A DNA stretch of 64,000 nt from Anaerolineales bacterium (GTDB lineage Bacteria > Chloroflexota > Anaerolineae > Anaerolineales > Villigracilaceae). The stretch lies in assembly GCA_019187665.1 (NCBI GenBank), contig JABARH010000009.1, positions 1 through 64,000 on the forward strand, read 5' to 3'. The notes beneath the pieces were generated by a model. It was not told the origin of the DNA and did no database searches. It saw nothing but the letters and a program-made list of their open reading frames with translations. Made by a program: the position numbers and the translations under genes. Positions 30,588-39,829 of the stretch are shown in pieces. Each line of letters begins with the position of its first letter. Positions within the stretch are counted from its first letter, which is position 1.

Positions 30588-33509
30588 TTACACCGTTTGC
30601 GCCTCCTTGCGCCGCAGGAAGGATTTCGTGAACTCTTCGGCGATGGCGGGGATGACCGCCAGCCCAACCACCAACATCCATTCGTTTAGATTCAGGAAGT
30701 GCGTGTTGAAAATGGGTTGCAGGAACGGCACAGCACACACCAGCAGCAACAGCGTGATCGAAAGTCCGACCGCATATTGCATGTAACGATTCGAGAAGAC
30801 GCCCAGGCGGAAAAGGGAGGCCCTCTCAGAACGGACGGTGTAAGCGCGGAATAATTCGCACAGCGATAGTGTGACGAAGGCCATCGTCTCCGCGGTCTGA
30901 ACGTCCACGCCGCGCCAATCGTGTTGAAGCAGATAGGTCAGCGGGTTCATGCCGGGCGGAATTATGGCCCCCGCTTCGAGATGCCAGATCAGCCCCAGCG
31001 CGAAGGCGGTCAGCACGGCGCCGGTCTGCGCGAAGGTCTGGATGATGAGTCCCAACCGCATGGACTTGTTGATGATCGGTTCGTCTTTCGCGCGCGGCTT
31101 CTGATCCATGATATCGGGGTCGCCTTTTTCCATGGCGAGGGCCAGCGCGGGCGCGCCGTCGGTGATGAGATTCAGCCACAGGAGTTGAATGGCCGTCAAT
31201 GGCGCGGGCAGCCCGGCCAGCGTGGCGAGGAAGATGATCATGATCTCAGCCACGTTGGAGGAGAGCAGGAAGAACACAAATTTGCGGATGTTCGAATAGA
31301 TGATGCGTCCCTGCTCCACCGCCGAGACGATGCTGGCATAGTTGTCGTTGGTGAGAACCATGTCGGCCGTCTGCTTGGCCACATCGGTGCCGGTAATGCC
31401 CATGGCCACGCCGATGTCGGCGCGCTTGATGGCGGGCGCGTCGTTTACGCCGTCGCCGGTCATGGCCACGATTTCGTGATTGGCCTGCAGCGCGTCCACG
31501 ATGCGCATTTTATGTTCGGGCGAGACGCGGGCAAAGACGGCGGTATCGGGCATGAATTGCTTTAGCTGTTCATCGTTCAACTTGTCCAGGTCGGCGCCGG
31601 TCAGCACGCCCTTGCGATGCTTCATCAAGCCGATGGATTGGGCGATGGCGCGCGCGGTGTTGGGGTAATCGCCGGTGATCATCACAGTGCGGATTCCCGC
31701 CTGGCGCGCTTTTTCCAGCGCGGGCGCCACTTCCATGCGCGGCGGGTCTATCATGCCGACCAGTCCGACGAAGACCAGTTCTTTTTCCACCTGTTCCGGC
31801 GTGATCTCGCCTGGCGGCACGTCTCGTTCCACGCGATACGCAAGACCGAGCACGCGCAGGGCGTCGGCGGTCATGGCGTCGTTGGCGTCGAGGATGCGTT
31901 TTTTGGCTTTCTCGTCCAGCGGTTCGGTCTCGTCGTTCATGGCCTGATATTTCGTGCAAAGTTCGAGCACCATGTCCGGCGCGCCTTTGATGACGATAAC
32001 ATCCCAGCCTTCAAGTTTTTTTCCGTAGAACGGCGAAAAGTCGTCCGGCTTCGGCTCGACAATATCATGGACCGTGATCATACGCTTGCGATCCGCGTCG
32101 AAGGGAATCTCGTTCTCGCGCGGATAGGCTTTGTGGATTTCGTGATACGGCGTCCCGGCTTTGGCGGCGGCCACCAACAGCGCGCCCTCCGTTGGGTCGC
32201 CGACGACGCGATAGGTCTGAGACTGACCCGCTTCGCCCGTCGGTTCGAGTTGCGCGTCGTTGTTGAGCGCGCCCAGCCAGAGCAGCGTCAGCATGCCGGG
32301 GTAGTTGGTGATCCCCACGGGTTTGTCGCCCACTTTGAAGTCGCCTTTGGGAGCGTAGCCGGTGCCGGTTACCTCCATAAACTGCCCGTCGGTCCAGAGA
32401 CGGGTGACGGTCATTTCGTTTTGCGTGAGCGTGCCTGTTTTGTCGGAACAGATGATGGTGGCCGATCCGAGCGTCTCGACGGAAGCCAGTTTGCGGATCA
32501 GCGCGTGACGCTTCACCATCTCGCGCATGCCGAGCGCCAGCGAGATCGTCACAACGGCGGGCAATCCCTCTGGCACGGCCGCGATGGCGAGGCTGATGGC
32601 GATGATGAAGACTTCGGTGATCTCTTTTGCATATTCTGTAAAATATGCCAGCGGGCCGCTGAACAACGCGCCGATGTCGGTGTAATTGATGAGCGCGACG
32701 ATGAAAACCACCGCCACGAGAATCAGCGCGCCGACGGAAAGCGTTTTTCCCAAATGATCGAGACGGCGCTGAAGCGGCGTTTCCTCTTCTTCCACGTTTT
32801 GAAGCATTTCGGCGATCAGCCCCAACTGTGTGCGCATGCCCGTGCTGACCACCACGCCGCGCCCGCGTCCGTACGAGACGAGCGTGCCCATGAAGGCGGT
32901 GTTCTTGCGATCGCCGAGCGGCACGTCTTTTTCGAGGACCGTGGCAGCGCTCTTTTGGACGGGGAGCGATTCGCCTGTCAGGGAGGCCTCCTCCACCCGC
33001 AAGTTGACCGCTTCGAGCAGGCGCACATCCGCAGGGATGAAGTTTCCCGCCTCGAGGAAGATCATATCGCCCGGCACGAGTTCGCGCGCGGGGATGCTGA
33101 CGCGATGACCGTCGCGCAGCGTCTGCGCTTCGGGCGCGGCCAGTTTCTTCAACGCGGCCAGCGCTTCTTCCGCGCGCCGTTCCTGGACGATTCCCAACAC
33201 CGCGTTGAGGATGACGATTGCCATGATGGCCATGGCCTCGATCTCGTCGCCCAGCAGAGCGGAAACAGCCGAGGCAATGATGAGCAGCCAGACCACGAAA
33301 CTGTTGATCTGCTCCCAGAGCATGTGCAGTAACCCAGGGCGCGGCGCTTCCTGCAACTGATTCAGGCCGTAGGTTTCGCGGCGTTGCGCGGCCTCCTCGG
33401 TTGTCAGTCCCGCATCTTTCACCTTCAAGTTTTGAAGGACTTCGTCAGGCTTGAGCGCGTGCCAGGCTTCCTGCTCTGAAGGGCTGCTGTGATTCTTTTT
33501 TAAGTTCAT
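30588..33509 (-). CDS. P-type ATPase, P2A (Ca2+-type) family; predicted Mn2+ exporter
   Basis: 973 residues with the full P2 ATPase set: TGES actuator motif, AAVPEGLPAVV in M4, CSDKTGTLTQNEMTVT phosphorylation site, KGAPDMVL nucleotide-binding, MITGDYPNTA, AMTGDGVNDAPAIKRADIG hinge, and ten predicted membrane helices with a six-helix C-terminal half (LLWLNLITDGAPALAL in M6). ATG 33509 with AGGAGTG upstream. The leader carries a yybP-ykoY riboswitch (33564-33705), and in Lactococcus a P-type ATPase under that riboswitch exports Mn2+; by analogy Mn2+ (perhaps also Ca2+) is the cargo here. Confidence 0.9.
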   Translation of the reverse strand: MNLKKNHSSPSEQEAWHALKPDEVLQNLKVKDAGLTTEEAAQRRETYGLNQLQEAPRPGLLHMLWEQINSFVVWLLIIASAVSALLGDEIEAMAIMAIVILNAVLGIVQERRAEEALAALKKLAAPEAQTLRDGHRVSIPARELVPGDMIFLEAGNFIPADVRLLEAVNLRVEEASLTGESLPVQKSAATVLEKDVPLGDRKNTAFMGTLVSYGRGRGVVVSTGMRTQLGLIAEMLQNVEEEETPLQRRLDHLGKTLSVGALILVAVVFIVALINYTDIGALFSGPLAYFTEYAKEITEVFIIAISLAIAAVPEGLPAVVTISLALGMREMVKRHALIRKLASVETLGSATIICSDKTGTLTQNEMTVTRLWTDGQFMEVTGTGYAPKGDFKVGDKPVGITNYPGMLTLLWLGALNNDAQLEPTGEAGQSQTYRVVGDPTEGALLVAAAKAGTPYHEIHKAYPRENEIPFDADRKRMITVHDIVEPKPDDFSPFYGKKLEGWDVIVIKGAPDMVLELCTKYQAMNDETEPLDEKAKKRILDANDAMTADALRVLGLAYRVERDVPPGEITPEQVEKELVFVGLVGMIDPPRMEVAPALEKARQAGIRTVMITGDYPNTARAIAQSIGLMKHRKGVLTGADLDKLNDEQLKQFMPDTAVFARVSPEHKMRIVDALQANHEIVAMTGDGVNDAPAIKRADIGVAMGITGTDVAKQTADMVLTNDNYASIVSAVEQGRIIYSNIRKFVFFLLSSNVAEIMIIFLATLAGLPAPLTAIQLLWLNLITDGAPALALAMEKGDPDIMDQKPRAKDEPIINKSMRLGLIIQTFAQTGAVLTAFALGLIWHLEAGAIIPPGMNPLTYLLQHDWRGVDVQTAETMAFVTLSLCELFRAYTVRSERASLFRLGVFSNRYMQYAVGLSITLLLLVCAVPFLQPIFNTHFLNLNEWMLVVGLAVIPAIAEEFTKSFLRRKEAQTV

Positions 33510-33563
33510 GAAACACTCCTGATCTGTCTTTGAACGGCTGTGATTCGATTTCAGCGGAGCAAA

Positions 33564-33596
33564 TAAAAAGACCACCACGAATCTCCGTGATGGTCT
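33564..33596 (-). terminator. Expression-platform terminator of the Mn2+ riboswitch
   Basis: On the minus strand AGACCATCACGGAG, ATTC turn, then GTGGTGGTCT and TTTTTA. Its 5' arm (GAGACCA) overlaps the conserved 3' end of the aptamer, so ligand binding and terminator formation are mutually exclusive. Confidence 0.75.
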
Positions 33597-33705
33597 CGCC
33601 AATCGCTCTGTGTAGCATTGAGCGCATGGATCGCCGATGGCTTTTTTTGCCAATGGGTTGACGACAATCCAACCTGTGGGGTACAGGCGGCTACTCCCCA
33701 GACGG
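33589..33705 (-). ncRNA. yybP-ykoY (manganese) riboswitch aptamer
   Basis: Read on the minus strand, the leader has the two most conserved elements of this class: GGGGAGTAGCCGCC near the 5' end (33701-33688) and GGCGAGACCA at the 3' end (33600-33591), joined by a long variable arm. It lies directly between a good promoter and the P-type ATPase. The class senses Mn2+ and turns genes on. Confidence 0.85.
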
Positions 33706-33710
33706 GCGTG

Positions 33711-33740
33711 AGTGTATCGCGCCTTCAAAAGGGTTGTCAA
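33711..33740 (-). promoter_or_regulatory. Promoter of the riboswitch-ATPase transcript
   Basis: Minus strand TTGACA (33740-33735), 18-nt spacer, TACACT (33716-33711); transcription would start just before the aptamer. Confidence 0.65.
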
Positions 33741-33893
33741 GCCAAAATCAGAGCGAACGCATTAGAAGATTGTAAGCATGCTGCGCTCCTGTTTTAACGG
33801 AAAGGTCATTTTCAAACAGGGTTTAAAACGTTATGCCGCGCGCTTTCTCGCCGGCAAATCAGGCGGTTATCACGCGCATGCCCCGGATTTGCT

Positions 33894-35150
33894 TTACGGC
33901 GCGATGCGTGTGCCGGCGGGAATCACCGCATCCTTCGGCACGACCACGATCCCATCGCGGATGACGACCGGGGCGAGGTCGTCGCGGTCCGTTCCGCGCG
34001 GGAAGGGACGGATGACCACGCGCTCGCCGATGCGCGCGTTCTTGTCGAGGATGGCGCCTTCAATATCACTGCCGGCGCCCACGCCAATGGGGATGCCGGG
34101 CACGCCATCCGGCTGACTGTAGAAATCAGAACCCATCATAATCGTGTTTACAACCCGCGAATTTTCCTGGATCACCGAGCGCACGCCAATGATCGAATGA
34201 CGGATTTCCGCCTTGCGGATGATACAGCCCTCCGCGATCATTCCGTCAATCACATGGCTATCTTCGATGATGGAACTCGGCAGGACGCGCGGATGGGTGT
34301 AGATCGGCTGTTTATGATCGTAGAAGTTAAAGGGATGATTCGGTTTTGCCAGTTCGAGATTTGTGTCGTAGAACGAACGGATCGTCCCGATGTCGCGCCA
34401 GTAGCCGTCGAAATCATAGCCGTAGACGGCGTGACCTTTAAGCGAGTTGGGAATCACGTCCGCGCCAAAATCGTCGAAGTCGGGATATTCGGCCAGCAAG
34501 TCGAGCAGGAGCGAGGTCTTGAAGAGATAGATGCCCATCGAGCCGAGGAAGGGGCGTTGTGGATCGTCGCGGCTCACGAAGCGATTCTGTGTTTCTTCGT
34601 CGGCTGGTTTCTCCACGAAGGAAGAGATGCGGAAATCTTTTTCGCGCTTGAGGATGCCGAAGCGGGGCGCGTCCTCGCGCGCGATGGGCTGGACCGCCAC
34701 CGTGATGTCGGCTTGATTCGCCCAGTGGAATTCCGCCATGGCGGCGTAGTCCATGCGGTAGAGATGGTCGCCCGCCAGGATCAGCACGTTCTTTGCGCCG
34801 CTGGAACTGATCTCAAATTTCTGTTTGCGCACGGCGTCGGCGGTGCCTTGATACCAGTTCTCCGACTCGAGCGTCTGCTCGGCGGCCCAAATTTGAACCC
34901 AGCCGCCATGGAAACCGTCGAAGTTATACGTCTGCGTGATGTGACGATGCAGGGAAACGGAATTGAATTGAGTCAGCACCGCGATCTTGAAGATGCCCGA
35001 GTTGACGCAGTTGCTGATGGGAATGTCAATCAGGCGATATTTGCCTGCAATGGGAACGGCGGGCTTGGAGCGCATCACCGTGAGCGGGAAAAGGCGCGCG
35101 CCGCGCCCGCCTCCCAATATTACCGCCAGGATGTCATTGATGTCGGGCAT
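33894..35150 (-). CDS. glgC: Glucose-1-phosphate adenylyltransferase
   Basis: Makes ADP-glucose for glycogen synthesis. 418 residues: VILGGGRGARLFPLT with KPAVPIAGKYRLIDIPISN (nucleotide site), WYQGTADAVRKQ, LILAGDHLYRMDY, GILKREKDFRISSFVEKP, GSMGIYLFK and DFGADVIPNSL, then a left-handed beta-helix (SHVIDGMIAEGCIIRKAEIRHS-like hexapeptides) that binds allosteric effectors. ATG start. No other glycogen gene in the window. Confidence 0.95.
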   Translation of the reverse strand: MPDINDILAVILGGGRGARLFPLTVMRSKPAVPIAGKYRLIDIPISNCVNSGIFKIAVLTQFNSVSLHRHITQTYNFDGFHGGWVQIWAAEQTLESENWYQGTADAVRKQKFEISSSGAKNVLILAGDHLYRMDYAAMAEFHWANQADITVAVQPIAREDAPRFGILKREKDFRISSFVEKPADEETQNRFVSRDDPQRPFLGSMGIYLFKTSLLLDLLAEYPDFDDFGADVIPNSLKGHAVYGYDFDGYWRDIGTIRSFYDTNLELAKPNHPFNFYDHKQPIYTHPRVLPSSIIEDSHVIDGMIAEGCIIRKAEIRHSIIGVRSVIQENSRVVNTIMMGSDFYSQPDGVPGIPIGVGAGSDIEGAILDKNARIGERVVIRPFPRGTDRDDLAPVVIRDGIVVVPKDAVIPAGTRIAP

Positions 35151-35180
35151 GGCGACTCCTTGTGATCGCGATCATTAAAC

Positions 35181-35285
35181 TCAGTTGCGTTTTGTTCGTT
35201 TGCGCAGCCTGCTCCAGAAATACGCAAAGGGATACGCCAGCAAAATGGCCGCATCCATGAGCAGGAGGAGGAGGTGAATCTTCAT
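35181..35285 (-). CDS. Possible 34-residue single-pass membrane peptide
   Basis: ATG to TGA on the minus strand encodes a short hydrophobic stretch (MKIHLLLLLMDAAILLAYPF) followed by a basic tail (RLRKRTKRN), the layout of small type II/III membrane peptides. It lies between tRNA-Leu and glgC. No clear Shine-Dalgarno, so only tentative. Confidence 0.35.
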   Translation of the reverse strand: MKIHLLLLLMDAAILLAYPFAYFWSRLRKRTKRN

Positions 35286-35290
35286 AATTC

Positions 35291-35317
35291 AAAACAAGCG
35301 ACCGCCTTGCGGCGGTC
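35291..35317 (-). terminator. Terminator of tRNA-Leu
   Basis: Minus strand GACCGCC GCAA GGCGGTC then GCTTGTTTTG; 7-bp GC-rich stem, 54 nt after the tRNA. Confidence 0.6.
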
Positions 35318-35370
35318 TCACGGACGTTTGTGGAACGCCCAAACACGAACGAAGTGCTGTATAATTTCAG

Positions 35371-35454
35371 TGCCGAAGGAGGGAATTGAACCCTCATGCC
35401 CTTCCGGGCACACGAGTTTGAGTCGTGCGCGTATGCCAGTTCCGCCACTTCGGC
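35371..35454 (-). tRNA. tRNA-Leu (anticodon CAA)
   Basis: Class II tRNA of 84 nt: acceptor GCCGAAG/CTTCGGC with discriminator A, D-arm GTGGCGGAACTGGCA, anticodon stem CACGA/TCGTG with loop CTCAAAC (anticodon CAA at 35420-35418), long variable arm TGCCCGGAAGGGCA, and T-arm GAGGGTTCAATTCCCTC. CCA is not encoded. Reads UUG codons. Confidence 0.95.
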
Positions 35455-35487
35455 CGGTTCGCAAAATGAATTTTGCGGCACGGATAC

Positions 35488-35517
35488 AGTATAACAAACC
35501 ATCTCTAACAAGGTCAA
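35488..35517 (-). promoter_or_regulatory. Promoter of tRNA-Leu
   Basis: Minus strand TTGACC (35517-35512), 18-nt spacer, TATACT (35493-35488), about 33 nt before the tRNA 5' end. Confidence 0.65.
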
Positions 35518-35550
35518 GGTAGGGCGGAATTAATTCCGTCCAACAAAAAC

Positions 35551-36609
35551 ATGAAACTCGGAATCATCGGTCTGCCCCAATCTGGAAAAACGACGCTCTT
35601 CAACGCATTAACCCGCAATAACACGCCTACTACCGCCAGCGCCGGGCGCATCGAAGTCCATCAGGCGGTCGTGGACGTTCCAGACCCGCGCGTGGACAAA
35701 CTCTCGGCGATGTTCAAGCCGAAGAAGACCATCTATGCCAAAGTGGCGTATGCGGATATTGCCGGACTCGAATCGGGCGCGGCGAAAACGGGCATCTCCG
35801 GTCAGTTGTTGAACACACTCGCGCAGATGGAGGCGTTCATTCACGTGGTGCGCTGTTTCGCGGACGAGAACGTGCCGCATTCCTCCGGCTCCGTGGATCC
35901 GAAGCGCGACGCTGAAGCGATGGAGACTGAACTCCTGCTCAACGACCTGGTGGCAGTGGAGCGTAAACTGGAAAAACTTGTGGATGAACGCCGCAAAGGC
36001 GGGACAGACAAGACGCTCAATGCGCGTCAATCTGAACTGTTTGAGCGCTTGCACAAAACTCTCTCCGATAACCAGCCGCTGCGCGTGATGGAATTTAATA
36101 ACGAGGAGCAACGGGAACTCGCCTCGTATGGTCTGCTGACCCGCAAGCCGATCCTGACCGTGTTCAATCTCGGCGAGGGGCAGTCTGCGCCGGAGGTCAA
36201 ACTCGATCACGAGTCGGTTTCGATGCAGGGCAAACTTGAAATGGAGATCGCGCAATTGGGCGCGGAGGATGCGGCGGTCTTCATGCAGGAATATGGCATC
36301 GAAGAACCGGGGCTGAACCGCATGATCCGACTCTCGTATGACCTCTTAAAACAACAATCTTTCTTCACGGTCGGCGAGGATGAAGTGCGCGCGTGGACAG
36401 TTCTGCGCGGGGCGAACGCACAGGAGGCGGCTGGCGCGATCCATACCGACTTGCAAAAGGGATTCATCCGGGCGGAGGTGGTGGCGTACGACGACCTCAC
36501 CCGCCTCGGGTCCATGAACGAAGCGAAAGCCAAGGGCAAATTCCGGCTCGAAGGCAAGGAATATCCGGTTCAGGACGGGGACATCCTGCACGTGCGTTTC
36601 AACGTATAG
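35551..36609 (+). CDS. ychF: Redox-regulated ATPase YchF (OLA1 family)
   Basis: 352 residues. P-loop GLPQSGKTT (7-15), DIAGLESGA (G3), FNLGEG where the G4 motif is NxxE instead of NKxD, the reason this Obg relative binds ATP, and a C-terminal TGS domain (VRAWTVLRGANAQEAAGAIH...DGDILHVRFNV). Family members bind ribosomes and act in stress responses. The start is unusual: ATG follows AATTAATTCCGTCC without a Shine-Dalgarno. Confidence 0.93.
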   Translation: MKLGIIGLPQSGKTTLFNALTRNNTPTTASAGRIEVHQAVVDVPDPRVDKLSAMFKPKKTIYAKVAYADIAGLESGAAKTGISGQLLNTLAQMEAFIHVVRCFADENVPHSSGSVDPKRDAEAMETELLLNDLVAVERKLEKLVDERRKGGTDKTLNARQSELFERLHKTLSDNQPLRVMEFNNEEQRELASYGLLTRKPILTVFNLGEGQSAPEVKLDHESVSMQGKLEMEIAQLGAEDAAVFMQEYGIEEPGLNRMIRLSYDLLKQQSFFTVGEDEVRAWTVLRGANAQEAAGAIHTDLQKGFIRAEVVAYDDLTRLGSMNEAKAKGKFRLEGKEYPVQDGDILHVRFNV

Positions 36610-36649
36610 CCGCCAGGTTGTGCGTTTTTATTTTCGGTGAGGAGGTCCC

Positions 36650-37615
36650 ATGTTTGCAAACAAGTCTCGCAATCGAATGTCCCTCGCCCTGAGCGCGGCC
36701 ATATTGTTCGTGCTGGCCTGTTCGATCTCGGTGGAAGGCCCCGCGCAGAGCGCCTCCCCCGCGCCCACCCTCGACGCCACCAAAGCCGCGCTGGAATTTC
36801 AAGGCACGCAGATCGCGCAGCAGTTGACGGATGTGGCGCGCGGCAACCCGGGCGCTTCGCCTACGCAGCCGCCTCCGCCTGCCGCGCCGACCGACGCGCC
36901 GCCCACAACTGTTCTTCCAAGCAGCACGCCCGATCTCATGGCGCGTATGAAGAGCGCAAAAATCCTGGTGTATGAAAATACGGATGAGCGCAATATCGGT
37001 TTGTTTATCAAGCAGGCGCTGGACAATCTCGGACTGACGTACACGCACACCGGCTCGTATAGCGGGCATTTCATGGAGTACCTCAACTCCGGCACGATCT
37101 ACGATCTGATCATCGTGGGCGCGGAGGATAAGGACAAGATCTCCGGTGAGTTTTGGGACGTGATCAACACGCGCCTTACGCGCGACAACGCCGCCCTGAT
37201 CGTGGAGATCTGGTACCTCGATCGCGAAGCCAACGGCCCAATCAGCAAGGTGATGGGCCAGTGTGGGATTCGCTATCAGAAGGATTACGACCTGGCCGAT
37301 TCGATCTATTGGTGGGTTCCCACGCACCCCATCTTCAACGAGCCAAACACGGTCCTGCCGCTTCTGCATTACTCGCGTTTTTGGGCCAGCCAGGCGGGCG
37401 ACCAGATTCGCATCGGCGGTTCGGGCGACGCGGTGTTGCTGGCAGGACGGCAAGTCCAGTCGCAGAGTCAGGAGGGACTGCTGGCAGTGTGCATGGAAGG
37501 ACGCGTCGTCTTTCAGACATTTTCCTCCCATGATTACAACCAGGCGGATATCGTCCCGCTTTGGGAGAATTACATTTACAATACCTTGAAAGCGCGCTTC
37601 GCCGCCATGCCGTAA
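36650..37615 (+). CDS. Lipoprotein with DUF4350-like extracellular domain
   Basis: 321 residues. Signal peptide with lipobox FVLACS, linker rich in Pro/Thr (about 60-105), then a compact alpha/beta domain: KILVYENTDERNIGLFIKQA, YDLIIVGAEDKDKISGEFWD, AALIVEIWYLDREANGPISKVMGQCGI and a C-terminal part ending VVFQTFSSHDYNQADIV. The layout resembles DUF4350/ThuA-type domains, but I am not certain. GGAGG precedes the ATG. Exported and anchored on the outside of the membrane. Confidence 0.7.
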   Translation: MFANKSRNRMSLALSAAILFVLACSISVEGPAQSASPAPTLDATKAALEFQGTQIAQQLTDVARGNPGASPTQPPPPAAPTDAPPTTVLPSSTPDLMARMKSAKILVYENTDERNIGLFIKQALDNLGLTYTHTGSYSGHFMEYLNSGTIYDLIIVGAEDKDKISGEFWDVINTRLTRDNAALIVEIWYLDREANGPISKVMGQCGIRYQKDYDLADSIYWWVPTHPIFNEPNTVLPLLHYSRFWASQAGDQIRIGGSGDAVLLAGRQVQSQSQEGLLAVCMEGRVVFQTFSSHDYNQADIVPLWENYIYNTLKARFAAMP

Positions 37616-37697
37616 ATTTCAATTGCGAGTAAAATTGCGCTGATCTTCGGAGGACCGTCACTGTGAAAGCGACGGCCCTCTTTCAACAGGAGAATAT

Positions 37698-39458
37698 ATG
37701 GCTTACAAACTTTCACGCTGGTCGCTGGCCGATCTCTTTCCCGGCATAGACAGCCCGGAACTGGAAACCGCCTTCGATCAGATCGAGGAACAGGTGCACA
37801 CCTTCGAGGGCGTGCGCGGAAAACTTCGCGCCGACATGCCCGCCGACGAGTTCATGCACATCGTGAAAACGTCTGAAACGACCCGCCGCATCGCCCACAA
37901 ACTGGACGCGTTTGCGGGACTCGCCTTCGCCGCCGACACGCAAGACCAGCCCGCGCAGACGTTGCAGAACCGCGTCCAGCAATTTATGGCAGAGATGGGC
38001 AACCGCGCATTGTTCTTCGGCCTGTGGTGGAAGAGTCTCTCCGACGCGGAAGCCCAACGCCTGATGGATTCTTCCGGCGCGTATCGCTACTACCTCGAAG
38101 AGATGCGCAACTTCAAACCGCATACATTGAGCGAAGCGGAGGAGAAGGTCATCAACATCAAGGATGTGACCGGCTCGAGCGCGTTGATCAATCTGTACGA
38201 CTCGATCACAAATCGCTACGTTTTCAAACTCAAAGTGGACGGCAAAGTTCAAGACCTGACCCGCGCACAATTGATGAGTTTTGCTTACAGCCCGGATGCG
38301 AAGATGCGCGCCAAGGCATATCAGGAACAGTTCCGCGTCTACGGCAACGACGGTCCCATCCTCGGGCAGATGTATCAGACGCGCGTGCGCGACTGGCACA
38401 ACGAGGGCGTTGGCTTGCGCAAGTTTAAGAGTCCCAACTCGATGCGCAACCTGATGAACGACATTCCGGATGAGGCGGTGGACGCATTGCTCGATACCGC
38501 GCGCAAGAACGCCCCGGTCTTTCAGCGTTTCTTTAAACTCAAAGCCAAGACAATGGGCGTGAAGAAACTGCGCCGTTACGATGTCTATGCCCCGCTTGCC
38601 GCCGCCTCGAAAAAATTCCCGTTCCCCAAAGCCGCCGAGATGGTGCTGGAATCGTTCAGCGACTTCCTGCCCGAATTCGGTCAGCTGGCGCAGCGCGTCT
38701 TCGACGAGAACCACCTCGACAGCGAGATCCGCAAGGGCAAGCGCGGCGGCGCGTTCTGCGCGAGCGTCCTGCCGGAGATGACACCCTACGTGCTGGTCAA
38801 CTATCAGGGCAACGCGCGCGAGGTGGCAACACTGGCGCACGAACTTGGGCACGCCATCCATGCTATGCTGGCTTCGCATCACACCACGTTCACGTTCCAC
38901 TCGTCCCTGCCGCTGGCGGAGACCGCCTCCACCTTCGGCGAGATGATGCTGATTGACCGCATGCTCGCGGCGGAGAAAAACAAATCCGTGCGGCGCGACA
39001 TTCTCTTCCGTCAGGTGGATGACTCCTACGCCACGATCGGACGCCAGGCTTGGTTCGCCATGTTCGAGCGCTCCGCCCACGAGATGATCATGAAGAACGC
39101 CAGCGTGGATGAGGTCTCGAAGATGTATTTCGAGAATCTCAAGGAACAGTTTGGCGACTCGCTCGACCTGGCCGACGAGTTCAAATGGGAATGGGTTGCG
39201 ATCCCGCATTTCTATCACACCCCGTTCTACGTTTACGCTTACTCGTTCGGCAAACTGTTGGTGCTCTCGCTCTACAAGCAGTTCAAAGCCGAGGGCGAAT
39301 CCTTCAAGCCGAAGTACAAGAAGATACTCTCCGCGGGCGGATCGGACGCCCCGGCGCGCATCCTCGCCGACGCGGGCATAGACATTCGCTCGGCGAAGTT
39401 CTGGCAGGGCGGGTTTGATGTAATCCGTGAGCAGGTGGAGGAGTTGGAGAGGTTGTAA
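37698..39458 (+). CDS. pepF: M3-family oligoendopeptidase (PepF-like)
   Basis: 586 residues. Thermolysin-like zinc site HELGHAIHAML (HExxH at 381-385) followed by the third ligand in SLPLAETASTFGEMML, and the M3 C-terminal blocks HFYHTPFYVYAYSFGKLLVLSLY and DIRSAKFWQGGFDVI. Degrades short peptides in the cytosol. Start ATG with CAGGAGA upstream. Confidence 0.92.
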   Translation: MAYKLSRWSLADLFPGIDSPELETAFDQIEEQVHTFEGVRGKLRADMPADEFMHIVKTSETTRRIAHKLDAFAGLAFAADTQDQPAQTLQNRVQQFMAEMGNRALFFGLWWKSLSDAEAQRLMDSSGAYRYYLEEMRNFKPHTLSEAEEKVINIKDVTGSSALINLYDSITNRYVFKLKVDGKVQDLTRAQLMSFAYSPDAKMRAKAYQEQFRVYGNDGPILGQMYQTRVRDWHNEGVGLRKFKSPNSMRNLMNDIPDEAVDALLDTARKNAPVFQRFFKLKAKTMGVKKLRRYDVYAPLAAASKKFPFPKAAEMVLESFSDFLPEFGQLAQRVFDENHLDSEIRKGKRGGAFCASVLPEMTPYVLVNYQGNAREVATLAHELGHAIHAMLASHHTTFTFHSSLPLAETASTFGEMMLIDRMLAAEKNKSVRRDILFRQVDDSYATIGRQAWFAMFERSAHEMIMKNASVDEVSKMYFENLKEQFGDSLDLADEFKWEWVAIPHFYHTPFYVYAYSFGKLLVLSLYKQFKAEGESFKPKYKKILSAGGSDAPARILADAGIDIRSAKFWQGGFDVIREQVEELERL

Positions 39459-39481
39459 GAGAGTAGAAGGTAGGAAGTAGT

Positions 39482-39513
39482 AAAAAGGACTCGGCCATCG
39501 CCGAGTCCTTTTT
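39482..39513 (+). terminator. Terminator of pepF
   Basis: AAAAAGGACTCGG, CCATCG loop, CCGAGTCCTTTTT. Confidence 0.85.
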
Positions 39514-39766
39514 GATTCTTATGGTGGTTGAGTAGCCCCGCATGCTCTATGCGGGGCGTACCGAAACCACCCCCTCTGTCCCCTGCGGGGACATTTCCCT
39601 CATTTCGAAGTGCAGAAATGGAGGCGAAATGCAACATCATCCTGAATGCGAATGTATTGTTTTCATCCAAACTCCTGCTTCCCCTGCCCCAAATGCGTTC
39701 TTCCATTTGTCCTAAAAGATGCTGTGCGAGGGGAAGGACGGGATGGGGTCCAGAAGCGGGGTGTGC

Positions 39767-39811
39767 TATAATGACGTAAATTATCCGTCATATGATGGCT
39801 AATATCCGTCA
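39767..39811 (+). promoter_or_regulatory. Promoter with two TATCCGTCA operators 21 bp apart
   Basis: TATAAT at 39767-39772. Direct repeats TATCCGTCA at 39782-39790 and 39803-39811, spaced by 21 bp (two helical turns); the first is part of an inverted repeat TGACG/CGTCA (39772-39790). They lie downstream of the start of transcription and before the HTH gene, as expected for autorepression. Confidence 0.55.
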
Positions 39812-39829
39812 ACCCGAAAGGAGACTTTC

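Larger units (their letters stand above)
39459..39829 (+). other. Spacer after pepF: terminator, palindrome, then regulated promoter
   Basis: No gene. It holds the pepF terminator, a GCCCCGCAT/ATGCGGGGC palindrome (39535-39557), about 200 bp in which I see nothing recognisable, and the promoter/operator region of the HTH gene (39767-39811). Confidence 0.7.

Noticed and set aside
31617-33332. 571-codon open frame opposite the P-type ATPase
   Set aside because: Antisense shadow; all P-type motifs are on the other strand.
37713-39218. 501-codon open frame opposite the M3 peptidase
   Set aside because: Antisense shadow without recognisable domain.
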